Below, in pieces: positions 22,657-31,722 of a DNA stretch of 42,269 nt (position 1 is the first letter of the stretch; every line of letters starts with the position of its first letter). The stretch comes from Cryobacterium sp. (GTDB lineage Bacteria > Actinomycetota > Actinomycetes > Actinomycetales > Microbacteriaceae), in assembly GCF_026786305.1 (NCBI RefSeq), contig NZ_JAJAYI010000015.1, positions 1 to 42,269 of the forward strand. Direction: 5' to 3'. A program made the position numbers and the translations under genes. The notes under the pieces are model-generated. The model searched no databases and was not told where the DNA came from. It saw only the letters and a program-made list of their open reading frames with translations.

Positions 22657-24942
22657 GTGGCCACCCACACCGCCCTGGACGCGCAGCGCGCTTCCGCCAC
22701 CATTCTGGGCGGCATTCACCGGGCCGATGACCTCACGGTCGCGGCCGCCCGCGACGGGGGCGTCCGGGCGGTGCGGCTACTGGCCCAAGCGGCGACGGAC
22801 CCGAGTGACCAACTCACCGCCATCGCGGCGGTGCACGCGCTCGCCCAGGTCTTCGACGATTCCGCCGATGAGGTCCTCGTTGCCCTGCTGCACCACGACT
22901 CGGCGTTCCTGCGCGAGCATGCGGCGTGGGCGCTCGGCACCCGGCTGCCTCGCCACGACGCGATAGCGGGGCTGGTCACGCTCGTGCGGGAGGGCGGTTT
23001 CACCGGCATGCTCGCCCAACGCACCCTGCAGCAGTGGGGCTCCTCGGCTGCCGATCCGGTGGGCCTGTTCCTCGAAGGCTCCCTGTTGGGCATCAGCGAA
23101 GCGGATGCCCGCGCCCGTCTCGTCGAGACCATCGGCCTCATTCCCGGCCGCGTTCCCGAGCGCCTGCTGCGCCGCGTGGCCACCGACCGCGCCGAGAATC
23201 TGCACGCTCGCGTCGCCGCGATCGCGGCATTGGGCGACCGTGCCCCGAGCACGGCCGTGATCGCGCTCCTGAGCGTTCTCTCCCAAGCTGACGCCGTCGG
23301 GCCGAGCGACTCCGCCGGTGACGTTTCCAGCGACGACACCCGTGAACTCGCTGCGGTCGCCCGACTGGCCCTGTTCGACCTCACGGCGACGACCGCCCCC
23401 CGCGCGCCGTGGCAGCAGGGCCCTCAGCAGGGCACCACGATCGCCCAGTTGTTTTTGCACGCCGACATCGATGGCGAGCTCTCCCAGGTGGGCGCCGGAG
23501 ACAACGGCGGCATCGCCACCCTGCTCGTGCGCCTCGGCGACGCCCTCGTGGCCGGCCCGGCTGGACAAGCCGGGATAAACCGTGTCGTCACAATCTCGCG
23601 TGGCACCCACGAGTGCGCCCTCGATGCCCTCGCCGATCTCGGATCCACCCTGCCGGGGCACTCATTCGCAGCCGTGCCTTTCGTCGGCGGTTCGGTGCCG
23701 TCGATCGACGCCTGGCCGCGTCGGGTCGCCGCGCAGCGCGGTATCCGACGCATTCTGCGCTCGGCTGGCGTGGTTGACGCAATTCACCTGCGCATGGCCG
23801 ACGTCGGTAGCCTCGCCACGGCGACCGTCGCCCGCGACCTCGACATTCCGGTGGTGTTCACCGTGGCGCCCGACCCGCACGGCGTCATCGACTCGCTCGA
23901 ATCGAGCGGCGCCCTCACACGGGCGAACTTCGGCACCGTGGATGCGGTCGAACACTTTTGGTTTCGAGCCCGTCTCGTGCAGCGGCTCGCCGCCGATGCC
24001 GCCCACACCGTTCTGTTTCCGCGCCCGCAACTGCAGCAGGACATCGAACGGCTGATCGGCATCGACATCGACGCGCACCCGGAACGGCACTCCGTCATTC
24101 CCGAGGGCATTGACCTCGCGGTGATCGAACGCTCCCGCACCGATGCGCTCGCATCGCTCGGCCTGACCGGCGGGAGCCTGCTGGTCCCCACAGGCGCCCA
24201 CGCCCGGGCAGCGACCGAACCCGCCGCTCTGGCGTTCGACCAGCTCGACGCCCTGCTCGGAACGCTTCCGCCCGAGCGGCGCGGCCTGCCGCTTCTGATC
24301 AGCGTTGGCCGTCTGCACCGCGTCAAGGGTATGGCGGCCCTGGTCGAGGCGTGGAACAACAACACGACCCTGCGGGCTCGTTGTAATCTGCTCATTGTGG
24401 GCGGTGACCTGAAGCATCCGTCAGGTGATGAGGGCCGTGAGCTGCAGCGTATTGCCGGGGCCCTCGCCGGCGGTAACCTGGGCGACGCTGCGGCCCAGGG
24501 CCTGTTGCTGGCCGGTCATCGTGCCAACGACACCGTTGCCCGCTGGCTGGCCGCTGCCCACTACGGCCGGCCGGGCCTCGCGGCACCGTTCGGTGTGTAT
24601 GTGTGCGCGAGCATGAAGGAGGAGTTCGGCATCGCGCTGCTCGAGGCGATGGCCTCCGGGCTCACCGTCGTCGCCCCGAACGGCGGCGGACCGGCCACCT
24701 ATGTCGAGCACGGTGTGACCGGTTTTCTCGTCGATACGGGTGACGGTGCCGCGCTGACTCGCTCCATCGCCGACGCCCTCGCGTTGGCGGCCGGAGTGCG
24801 GGGAGGGGCCAACGCGGCGCGGGCCCGCAGCATGGTCGCGGACAAGTTCACGATTGAGGCCATGGCGACCACCCTTGCCGAGGTGTACCGCGACGTCGCC
24901 GTAGCGATCGATCCGGTCGCCTGGGAATTGAGCGTCTCGTGA
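22657..24942 (+). CDS. HEAT-repeat / GT4 glycosyltransferase fusion
   Basis: 761 residues. Residues about 10-240 are helical repeats of HEAT/PBS-lyase type, e.g. ALAQVFDDSADEVLVALLHH, FLREHAAWALGTRLP and RVAAIAALGDRAP. From about 265 a GT-B glycosyltransferase begins (QLFLHADIDGELSQVGAGDN, with a Gly-Gly-Ile loop, then RVVTISRG). The C-terminal half holds the GT4 features: LISVGRLHRVKGM, and the EX7E motif with Glu655 and Glu663 (KEEFGIALLEAMASG), then NGGGPATYVEHGVTGFLVD. So it transfers a sugar from an activated donor in the cytosol; acceptor unknown. The HEAT part probably binds a partner or acceptor. The TGA overlaps the next glycosyltransferase start (GTGA), so both are made together. 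Confidence 0.85.
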   Translation: MATHTALDAQRASATILGGIHRADDLTVAAARDGGVRAVRLLAQAATDPSDQLTAIAAVHALAQVFDDSADEVLVALLHHDSAFLREHAAWALGTRLPRHDAIAGLVTLVREGGFTGMLAQRTLQQWGSSAADPVGLFLEGSLLGISEADARARLVETIGLIPGRVPERLLRRVATDRAENLHARVAAIAALGDRAPSTAVIALLSVLSQADAVGPSDSAGDVSSDDTRELAAVARLALFDLTATTAPRAPWQQGPQQGTTIAQLFLHADIDGELSQVGAGDNGGIATLLVRLGDALVAGPAGQAGINRVVTISRGTHECALDALADLGSTLPGHSFAAVPFVGGSVPSIDAWPRRVAAQRGIRRILRSAGVVDAIHLRMADVGSLATATVARDLDIPVVFTVAPDPHGVIDSLESSGALTRANFGTVDAVEHFWFRARLVQRLAADAAHTVLFPRPQLQQDIERLIGIDIDAHPERHSVIPEGIDLAVIERSRTDALASLGLTGGSLLVPTGAHARAATEPAALAFDQLDALLGTLPPERRGLPLLISVGRLHRVKGMAALVEAWNNNTTLRARCNLLIVGGDLKHPSGDEGRELQRIAGALAGGNLGDAAAQGLLLAGHRANDTVARWLAAAHYGRPGLAAPFGVYVCASMKEEFGIALLEAMASGLTVVAPNGGGPATYVEHGVTGFLVDTGDGAALTRSIADALALAAGVRGGANAARARSMVADKFTIEAMATTLAEVYRDVAVAIDPVAWELSVS

Positions 24943-26252
24943 CCCTGCTGATCATCAGCCCGGACTACGCCTCGCACCTCTACCCGCTGGCAACTCTCGG
25001 CACCGCCTGGGCGCAGGCCGGCGAACGCGTCGTGGTGGCGAGCGGACCGGCAACGGCCGACATCGTGGCCGCCTTCGGCTTCGAACGGGAGAATCTGCAA
25101 CTGGGTCGCGGCTCCAATCCGGGCACCATCCGAGTCGACCAACAGCCCGCGGGTGAGGACGACGCCCTCCGCGGCTTCTTCGACGCCACCCGCCGTGGTA
25201 TGGTCCCGACCCTGCGCTTTCAAGCCCAGGCGCGCAGCAGCGACCTGCTCTACAACCCCGTGTCGATCGCCCACGAGGTGCAACGGATTGTCGCCCGGGT
25301 ACGACCAGACCACGTGATCGTCGACCACCTCGCCTTCAGCGCCCGGCTCGGACTGCTCAGCGCGGGCGTCGCGCACGCCGATATTGTGCTCGGACACCCG
25401 TCGGCGCTGCCCGTGGGCGCGGAGGTCTACGGCTACCCGCCCGACTGGCCGGCCGTGTTCTCGCCGGAACCCAACGAATTAGCCCTGCTCGAACTGCAGT
25501 GCAAGGCCGTGCGCGATGCGTTCACCGACCAGTGGAACGACGCCCTGCGGGAGCTCGACCCGGCCTTGGAGCCGAGCCGGGACGCCTTCCAGGAGTGCGG
25601 CGACGTGCTGCTGCTGAACTACCCGGAGGAACTGCACGCCCCGGCACGCACGAGTGCGCTGCCGCCGCACGTGTTTCTCGGCTCGGCCGTGCGCTCCGAG
25701 GCCGTCGATCCCGGGGTCGAAGCCTGGTTGGCGCGAAGTTCACTTCCCGTGGTCTACGTCAGTTTCGGAAGCTTTCTCTCGGTGCGCGGTGACGTGCTCA
25801 CGCGCGTCGCCGCGGCCCTGAGGGGCCTGCCGGTGCGGGTCGCCATCGCTGTCGGGACGACCGACCCCACGGCGCTCGGGCCCATACCGGACTCCTGGCT
25901 GGTGCGCGGATTCCTCCCCCAGGTGCGCCTGCTGCGAGATGCCGCCCTCGCCGTGACCCACGGTGGCAACAATTCGGTCACCGAGGCGATGACCGCGGGC
26001 GTGCCGCTCGTCGTGCTGCCGTTCTCGACCGACCAGTTCGCCGGCGCGGCCGCACTCGACGCGGCGGGCTTCGGCACCTCATTGCCGCCCAACACTGCCA
26101 CCATTCTTGACCTGCGGGGCGCTTGCGAGCGGATGCTGCGCCTGGCCGGTGACCCGCGCGCCCGCCTCGACGCGCTCGCGCTGTCGCTGACCCTGCAGTC
26201 AGGAGCGTCGCGCGCCCATGAGGCGCTCACCCGGGTGCCGGCGCGGGGGTAG
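24939..26252 (+). CDS. GT1-family glycosyltransferase (UGT/MGT-like)
   Basis: 437 residues, typical length. The N-terminal domain begins LLIISPDYASHLYPLATLGTA, the acceptor-side fold of UGT/macrolide-type transferases, including a His at the usual catalytic position. The C-terminal donor domain has VYVSFGSFLS and the nucleotide-sugar signature THGGNNSVTEAMTAGVPLVV, then FSTDQFAGAA near residues 340-370. Members add hexoses to lipids or small molecules such as polyketides. It is coupled to the HEAT-GT4 gene by a four-base overlap, suggesting sequential transfer of two sugars onto one acceptor. No biosynthetic partner for an acceptor is in the window, so the product is unknown. Confidence 0.88.
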   Translation: MTLLIISPDYASHLYPLATLGTAWAQAGERVVVASGPATADIVAAFGFERENLQLGRGSNPGTIRVDQQPAGEDDALRGFFDATRRGMVPTLRFQAQARSSDLLYNPVSIAHEVQRIVARVRPDHVIVDHLAFSARLGLLSAGVAHADIVLGHPSALPVGAEVYGYPPDWPAVFSPEPNELALLELQCKAVRDAFTDQWNDALRELDPALEPSRDAFQECGDVLLLNYPEELHAPARTSALPPHVFLGSAVRSEAVDPGVEAWLARSSLPVVYVSFGSFLSVRGDVLTRVAAALRGLPVRVAIAVGTTDPTALGPIPDSWLVRGFLPQVRLLRDAALAVTHGGNNSVTEAMTAGVPLVVLPFSTDQFAGAAALDAAGFGTSLPPNTATILDLRGACERMLRLAGDPRARLDALALSLTLQSGASRAHEALTRVPARG

Positions 26253-26257
26253 TGTGC

Positions 26258-26309
26258 CCAGCCAGCTTGTCCAGCCAGCTTGCCCAGTTCGTTTGCCCAG
26301 CCAGTGGGG
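26258..26309. repeat. 13-bp tandem repeat between convergent genes
   Basis: About four units of 13 bp starting at 26258: two near-perfect copies of CCAGCCAGCTTG(T/C), a third keeping only both ends (CCAG...TTGC), and a fourth beginning CCAGCCAG. It fills most of the 67-base gap between the glycosyltransferase stop and the stop of the MobA-like gene. Confidence 0.85.
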
Positions 26310-26319
26310 CCGGTGGGAG

Positions 26320-26949
26320 TCAGTTGGGCCGGTCGATGTCGATACCCGTGCCCAGATCGCCGCATTCGATCGCCTCGACCTCGTGCGCGCGCAGGTACGG
26401 ACCGGCACCGGTGTCACCGGCCGCAGTGGCGATCAGGGGCGTCCAGTGCGCGCGGCCGATCACGACGGGATGGCCCGGTTGGCCGGCAAACCGGGCCTGG
26501 CGCAGTGTGCCGTCACTGTCGTTGTTCGCACCGCTTATTCTCGTGCCGCTTATTCTCGTGCCGATGACCCGCGCGACCGTTTCCGCGTTCAGATCGGGCA
26601 CGTCCACCGGAATGACCGCGACGGCCGTAACCGCGGGAAGGGCGGCAGCGCAGCGCAGTCCGGCACGCAGGGAGGCCGAGAGCCCGTCGGCCCAGTCGGC
26701 AGCCTCCACGACGAGAACGGATGCCGTCGGTTCGAGCAGGGCCGCGGCCTCGGCCCCGCGGGCGCCGAGCACCACGATCACGGGGGAGCACCCGCCGGCT
26801 GTCAGTACCTCGACGGCGTGCTGCAGCCAGGAGTGCCCGGCAGCGTCGTACACGAGCGCTTTCGGCCGGCCGTAGCGCGAACCGGCCCCGGCGGCGAGCA
26901 CGAGCCCGGCGGTACGGCTGGGTGGCGGCGGCATCTGCATGCCTGCCAT
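26320..26949 (-). CDS. MobA/MocA-like molybdenum cofactor nucleotidyltransferase
   Basis: About 209 residues from ATG 26949 (ATG 26940 also possible). The nucleotide-binding signature LVLAAGAGSRYGRPKALV is at residues 14-31. Further matches are VIVVLGARGAEA, SLRAGLRCAAA and the metal-binding IPVDVPDL; near the end GQPGHPVVIGRAHW is typical of MocA-type cytidylyltransferases. These attach CMP or GMP to molybdopterin to give the dinucleotide cofactor. With xanthine dehydrogenase, which uses the cytosine form, upstream on the same strand, MocA activity (CTP) is the best guess. A 15-bp in-frame duplication adds five residues (GTRIS) in the variable region. The start is only three bases from a divergent small ORF. 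Confidence 0.8.
   Translation of the reverse strand: MAGMQMPPPPSRTAGLVLAAGAGSRYGRPKALVYDAAGHSWLQHAVEVLTAGGCSPVIVVLGARGAEAAALLEPTASVLVVEAADWADGLSASLRAGLRCAAALPAVTAVAVIPVDVPDLNAETVARVIGTRISGTRISGANNDSDGTLRQARFAGQPGHPVVIGRAHWTPLIATAAGDTGAGPYLRAHEVEAIECGDLGTGIDIDRPN
26531..26560 (-). repeat. Perfect 15-bp tandem duplication inside the MobA-like gene
   Basis: CCGCTTATTCTCGTG at 26531-26545 is repeated at 26546-26560, duplicating five residues (GTRIS) in frame. The surrounding codons are less GC-rich than the rest of the gene. It probably lies in a surface loop. Confidence 0.95.
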
Positions 26950-26952
26950 CGT

Positions 26953-27144
26953 ATGGTTTTCGAGCTGTACCCGCTCGCGCGGCGGGGGATTCCGCTCGCG
27001 CGGATCGCCGACTCCTCGGCCCGAAGGCACGCCGACGGTGCGGCCGTCTGGCTGGAATGCCCGATCGACAGCGCCTCCGCCTTTGACGGCTATGCCATCA
27101 GGAGCGTGTATGAAGATCTCGAGGAACTCGAGGCTCCCTGGTGA
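26953..27144 (+). CDS. Small hypothetical protein, 63 residues
   Basis: ATG 26953 opens 63 codons beginning MVFELYPLARRGIPLARIAD and ending with an acidic tail (VYEDLEELEAPW). About 80 percent of its third codon positions are G or C, as in real genes here. It is divergent from the MobA-like gene with only three bases between the starts, and no Shine-Dalgarno is obvious since the upstream DNA is the other gene. I do not recognise the family. It could equally be the remnant of a longer gene; the frame is open upstream through antisense DNA. Confidence 0.4.
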   Translation: MVFELYPLARRGIPLARIADSSARRHADGAAVWLECPIDSASAFDGYAIRSVYEDLEELEAPW

Positions 27145-27174
27145 CTGCCGACCAGAATTCGGCACCCGTCGGCC

Positions 27175-27270
27175 GTGCTGCCCGCCGGCCGTGCTGACCA
27201 CCGACTGTGCTGACCACCGACTGTGCTGACCACCGACTGTGCCGGGCACCGACTGTGCCGAGCACCACGA
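27175..27270. repeat. 16-bp tandem repeat array
   Basis: Six units of 16 bp between 27175 and 27270. Units 2-4 are perfect copies of GTGCTGACCACCGACT (27191-27206, 27207-27222, 27223-27238). Unit 1 and units 5-6 are degenerate (GTGCCGGGCACCGACT, GTGCCGAGCACCACGA). The array lies in the 180-base non-coding gap downstream of the guanine deaminase gene. Confidence 0.9.
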
Positions 27271-27324
27271 CGTGCCGCTGCCGCTCGCCCCGTTCGCCTA
27301 CTCCACCTCACGCGGCAGCTGAGC

Positions 27325-28737
27325 CTATTCCACCCTGACTCGACGGCCGCGCACGTAGACGCCGGTGATCGCGGGCTCCCGCAGGGCGAGCAGCAGCGCG
27401 AAGAGGGTCTGTTCGGCGGCCAGCGCGGCGTCGTCGGCATGCACGGCGTTCTCCAACACGAGTGCGAGCGGCTCCCAGCGGTCGGGGTCGATGAGCAGAA
27501 AATCCGCGTCCTTGCCGAGGTCAAAGTTTCCGAATCGGTCCTCCATATCGAGGGCGCGGGCTCCGGCGAGCGTTCCGGTGAACAGCAGAGCGGCCGGATC
27601 GAGTGCCACGCCGGCGTCGCCGGGTTCCGACAGGTGCCCCTTGTAGCAGTCGTTGAGCACCCGTGCGACGAGCCATTCGTCGCCGCCGCCGATATCCGTT
27701 CCGATCGCGACGTTCACGCCGAACGCGGTCGTGCGCCGCCACGGCATGGTACCCGAGCCGAGAAACGCCTGCGACGTCGGGCAGTGCGCGATCGACGTGC
27801 CGGTGTCGGCGAGGCGGGCCAGCTCGCTGTCCTGGCAGTGCACGGCGTGGGCGAGGATGCTGCGGGGGCCGAGCAGGCTCGAGCCACCTTGAACCGAGCC
27901 AGGCAGAAAGCATCCATCATAGGTATCAAGGTAGGTCTTGGTACCGAATACCGAACGCACCACGTCGATCTCGCCGGTTCCCGGCCGGTCATTCTCGTTG
28001 AGGTGGCTGTGAAAGTACACGCCGCGGTCGCGCACCGCGTCGTAGAGCTCGCCGAGCCCGGCCAGGGTCGTCGGCGTCACCGAGAGGCTGAACCGCGGCA
28101 CGATAGCGACCTGCAGCAGCGCGGTCCGGGCGTCGCCGGTGTCGACGGCGTGCCAGCGGTCGATCTCGGCGGCCGTGAGCTCGATCGCCGCCTGCTCGCT
28201 CGTGAGCAGTGCCCGGGCTGAGTCGGTGCCGACGGTCTGAATGCCGCGTCCGCTCACCAACCGCAGGCCGGACGCTTGCGTTTCTTCGAACAGGGCGTCC
28301 TGCGCGGGCGCAAACGCCGACCCGAACACGATCGCGCTGGTCGTGCCGACGGATGCCCGTCTTCGGGTGAAATCACGCGCGATCTGCCGTGCAAACCCCG
28401 GGTCCACCAGCCTGGACTCAGCCGGAAAGACACACTCGTCGAGCCATTCGAGTAGCTGGCCGCCGCCGTAGGCATCCGTCGTGTAGGTCTGGGGAAAATG
28501 CAGGTGGGTGTCGACAAACCCCGGCACGATGAACCCGGTTCGGGTCACCGGCAGCCCCGCGAACGCCGCCGGGAGGTCGGCGAACGGGCCGACCCAGACA
28601 ATCGTGCCGTCGGCGGCGGTGACGAGGGCGCCGTCGGGCACCGACACGAGGTGTTCGCGGGCCGCGGCGACAGTCGGAGCGCCGGCAACGTGAAAAATAT
28701 GGCCGCGAAAGACTTCGTGAAAAACGGTCCTGTTCAC
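27325..28737 (-). CDS. guaD: Guanine deaminase
   Basis: 470 residues. Converts guanine to xanthine with a zinc-bound water in the cytosol. The amidohydrolase signature is His78-x-His80 in VDTHLHFPQ, with the guanine deaminase-type LEWLDECVFPAE after it. Further metal or catalytic residues are in FHSHLNEN, LAHAVHC (His), CPTSQAFLGSG and GTDIGGG (Asp). The start is GTG 28737. It lies downstream of the xanthine dehydrogenase genes on the same strand, 120 bases apart, which fits guanine to xanthine to urate. Confidence 0.9.
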   Translation of the reverse strand: MNRTVFHEVFRGHIFHVAGAPTVAAAREHLVSVPDGALVTAADGTIVWVGPFADLPAAFAGLPVTRTGFIVPGFVDTHLHFPQTYTTDAYGGGQLLEWLDECVFPAESRLVDPGFARQIARDFTRRRASVGTTSAIVFGSAFAPAQDALFEETQASGLRLVSGRGIQTVGTDSARALLTSEQAAIELTAAEIDRWHAVDTGDARTALLQVAIVPRFSLSVTPTTLAGLGELYDAVRDRGVYFHSHLNENDRPGTGEIDVVRSVFGTKTYLDTYDGCFLPGSVQGGSSLLGPRSILAHAVHCQDSELARLADTGTSIAHCPTSQAFLGSGTMPWRRTTAFGVNVAIGTDIGGGDEWLVARVLNDCYKGHLSEPGDAGVALDPAALLFTGTLAGARALDMEDRFGNFDLGKDADFLLIDPDRWEPLALVLENAVHADDAALAAEQTLFALLLALREPAITGVYVRGRRVRVE

Positions 28738-28857
28738 ATCAACGCAGATTACCGGCTCCTCGCCTCACACTCGGCATTGCGGCTCCGTCTGGCCGAGAAT
28801 CTGCGCAGCTGGGTACCGAACGGCCACCAGACCTGCGCCGGGGGTTCGCACACCCGC

Positions 28858-31722
28858 TCAACCGTGCAGCAGACGCCAGATTCGGTCGCGCGACATCGGC
28901 AACTCCGTCGGACGGATACCGATCGCGTCGCGCACCGCATTGGCCAGCGCCGGTGCGACCGGGTTGTAGGTCGACTCACTCATCGACTTTGCGCCGTAGG
29001 GCCCGAGCACGTCGTGGCTCCGTGCAAAATAGACCTCGGTGACCGGCAGATCCACGAGCTGGGGCACGTGGTAGTTACGCAGCACCCGCGTCGTCACGGC
29101 CCCGGCGCCGTCGAGCACGACCTCCTCGAACAGGGCGGTGCCGAGCGCCTGCGCGACGCCGCCCTCGATCTGTCCGCGGCACTGTTCGGGATTCATGACG
29201 AAGCCGGCATCCGCAGCCTGAATGGACTGCAAAATGCGCACCTCACCGGTGGCGGTGTTCACGGCGACCCGAAACGCGTGCACGTTGAAGGCGAGTGAGC
29301 GGAGCGCCCCGTCTTCTTTGCGCGTAGCGGTCAGATCGACGTCATTGGCTGCGGCCCAGCGCGCCAGGGAGGCGAGCGATACGACCATTCCTGCCGTGCG
29401 CAGCCCGTCGCGCTCCAACTGCCAGGTCGCGTCGGCGTCGGCAGCCGACCCGCTGCACGACACCGCCGCTTCGACGAGGGTCTCGGCCAGCGCGGTCGCC
29501 GCGGCGAGTACCGCCTTGCCCGCCACAACGACACCGGACGAGCCGAACGCGCCGGAATCGTAACCGGCCGCGTCCGTGTCGGAGTGCACCAGATCGATGC
29601 GGTCCACGGTCGTCTGCAGCGCCGTCGCGGCGATCTGCGCGTGCACGGTCGTGGTGCCGTTGCCGAACTCGGTCGTGCCCACCCGCACCAGATACCGGCC
29701 GCCCGTCGTGAGCGCAACGGATGCCTCCGAGCGGTGCCCGCGCGGCGGCGTGGTCGCGATCATCGACGATGCCATGCCGGTGCCGACCCGCCACTCGGCC
29801 CCGGTCGGAACGACGGACCGATTGCCCCGTTTCAGCGCCGCCTCGGCGAGGTCGAGGCACTGGTCGAGGCCGTAGCTGCCGAACACGAGGTCGGGGCCCT
29901 CCTCGTGCGTGACGACGAGCGGGTCGCCGGGCTGCACCGAGTTCAGCCGGCGCAGTTCAAACGGATCCACGCCGAGTTCGCGGGCCAGCTCGTCGAGCGC
30001 GCACTCAATCGCGAAGATGATCTGGCCGAGGCCGTAACCGCGAAAAGCGCCCGACGGAGGATTATTGGTGTAAACGCTCTGGGCATCCACTCTCTTGTTG
30101 GGCACGTTGTAAAGCGCGACGGATTCACTCGTGCCATGGAACATCACGCCGGGAGCGTGGTTGCCGTAGGCGCCGGTGTCGGCGAGCACGCCGAGTTTCA
30201 GCGCGGTGAGGCGGCCGTCGCCGTGCGCGCCGAGGGTGACGTCGATCGTCATCGGGTGACGTACCGGGGCGATGGTGAGCTCGTCGGTGCGGGTGAATTC
30301 GTACTGCACCGGGCGCCCGGTTTCGAGCACGGCGAGGGTGACGAGGTCTTCGGTGAGCAGCTCCTGCTTGCCGCCGAAACCGCCGCCGACGCGTTTGGTG
30401 AAGACCCGCACGTCGGCCGGGTCGAGGTCGAACAGACGGCAGATCTCTTTCTGCACCAAGAATGGAACCTGCGAGCTCGTGCGGAGCACCAGCCGGTCTT
30501 TGTCACGCCAGCCGATCGTGGCGTGGGTTTCGATGTGGGTATGGGAGATACGCTGGGTCTGCCAGCGACCGGAAACGATGGTGGTCGCCTGCGCGAGGCC
30601 GGCCTCGACGGAGCCGAATTCGCCGTGCAGCTCGGCGACGAGGTTGCGCCCAGGGTCGGCCAGGCGCGAGACGACCGGGTCCTTATCGCCGTGCACGAGT
30701 GGAGCGCCGGGCTGCCCCGACAGCTGCGGGTCGAACACGGCGTCGAGCAGGTCGTACTCGACATGGATGAGTCGGCAGGCCGCCTCGGCGATCGCCACGG
30801 AGTCGGCCACGACCGCCGCGACGCGCTGCCCGCGAAAGCGCAGGGTCTCGTCGAAGACCAGGGTGTCGTCGGGGTCGTCGAACCGGCTCTCGTGCCGCGC
30901 CGTCGAAAACAGGGTCGTGGGGGAATCGGCGTGGGTGAGCACGCGGTGCACGCCGGGCAACGCGGCCGCTCGTGCCGCATTGAGAGAGCGGATGCGTGCG
31001 TGCGCGTGCGGACTCCCCAGCACGGCGAGGTGCAGCAACCCGGGGATGGTCACGTCGAGGGTGTAGGGTTCCATCCCGCTCACGACCCGTTCGCCCGCGA
31101 TGGCGCCGGGGGAGGTGCCGACCGGCCCGGCGGGGGGCCCGGTCACAGGCCGACCGGTCGCCCGCACCGGTCCGAGACGCGATGCTGTTGAGCGTTCGAG
31201 CTCCGGCGCGCTGTGGCAGGAGCCTTCCGGCGGAGTGTGCTGGCCGTGAATCGCGTCGCTGATCGAGCGGTAGCCGGTACAGCGGCACAGGTTTCCCGTG
31301 AGCAGTCGCGGTAAATCATCGAGATTGGTGGCGGCATCCGACGCACTGTCAGCTGAGGTAATCGCTGCGGCGGTGACGACCATTCCGGGTGTGCAGAAAC
31401 CGCACTGAAAGCCTGCGGCGTCGACGAAGCGCTGCTGCACCGGGGCGAGGTTGCCCGGCTGACCGAGGCCGGCCGCCGTTGTGATCTGCTTTCCGGCGGC
31501 GCGAAACGCCGGATAGATGCAGGAGTGCACGGGCGTGCCATCGACCTGCACCGTGCAGGCGCCGCAATCGCCGGTATCGCAGCCCTTTTTGACGTCGAAG
31601 TGCTCGTGCTCACGCAGCAGGGTGCGCAGGCACTGGCCGGGTGCCGGCGTCGCCTCGACCGGGCATCCGTTGATGTCGAAGTTCATGGTTTCCGTGGTCA
31701 CCCGCATCTGCTCGATCGTCAC
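28858..31722 (-). CDS. Xanthine dehydrogenase, fused [2Fe-2S] and molybdopterin subunits
   Basis: 954 residues. It oxidises hypoxanthine or xanthine to urate. The N-terminal about 160 residues bind two [2Fe-2S] clusters: Cys48, Cys53, Cys56 and Cys68 in the ferredoxin fold, then Cys107, Cys110 (GFCTPG), Cys146 and Cys148 (LCRCTGY). A Pro-rich linker (about 165-210) leads to the a/b hammerhead domain ([20 protein letters not shown]). Cofactor-binding domains follow, with [13 protein letters not shown] and the catalytic Glu region [17 protein letters not shown] near the C-terminus. In many bacteria the Fe-S part is separate or joined to the FAD part; here it is joined to the Mo part. GTG 31722 overlaps the FAD subunit stop (GTGA). 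A related purine or aldehyde substrate is possible. Confidence 0.88.
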   Translation of the reverse strand: MTIEQMRVTTETMNFDINGCPVEATPAPGQCLRTLLREHEHFDVKKGCDTGDCGACTVQVDGTPVHSCIYPAFRAAGKQITTAAGLGQPGNLAPVQQRFVDAAGFQCGFCTPGMVVTAAAITSADSASDAATNLDDLPRLLTGNLCRCTGYRSISDAIHGQHTPPEGSCHSAPELERSTASRLGPVRATGRPVTGPPAGPVGTSPGAIAGERVVSGMEPYTLDVTIPGLLHLAVLGSPHAHARIRSLNAARAAALPGVHRVLTHADSPTTLFSTARHESRFDDPDDTLVFDETLRFRGQRVAAVVADSVAIAEAACRLIHVEYDLLDAVFDPQLSGQPGAPLVHGDKDPVVSRLADPGRNLVAELHGEFGSVEAGLAQATTIVSGRWQTQRISHTHIETHATIGWRDKDRLVLRTSSQVPFLVQKEICRLFDLDPADVRVFTKRVGGGFGGKQELLTEDLVTLAVLETGRPVQYEFTRTDELTIAPVRHPMTIDVTLGAHGDGRLTALKLGVLADTGAYGNHAPGVMFHGTSESVALYNVPNKRVDAQSVYTNNPPSGAFRGYGLGQIIFAIECALDELARELGVDPFELRRLNSVQPGDPLVVTHEEGPDLVFGSYGLDQCLDLAEAALKRGNRSVVPTGAEWRVGTGMASSMIATTPPRGHRSEASVALTTGGRYLVRVGTTEFGNGTTTVHAQIAATALQTTVDRIDLVHSDTDAAGYDSGAFGSSGVVVAGKAVLAAATALAETLVEAAVSCSGSAADADATWQLERDGLRTAGMVVSLASLARWAAANDVDLTATRKEDGALRSLAFNVHAFRVAVNTATGEVRILQSIQAADAGFVMNPEQCRGQIEGGVAQALGTALFEEVVLDGAGAVTTRVLRNYHVPQLVDLPVTEVYFARSHDVLGPYGAKSMSESTYNPVAPALANAVRDAIGIRPTELPMSRDRIWRLLHG

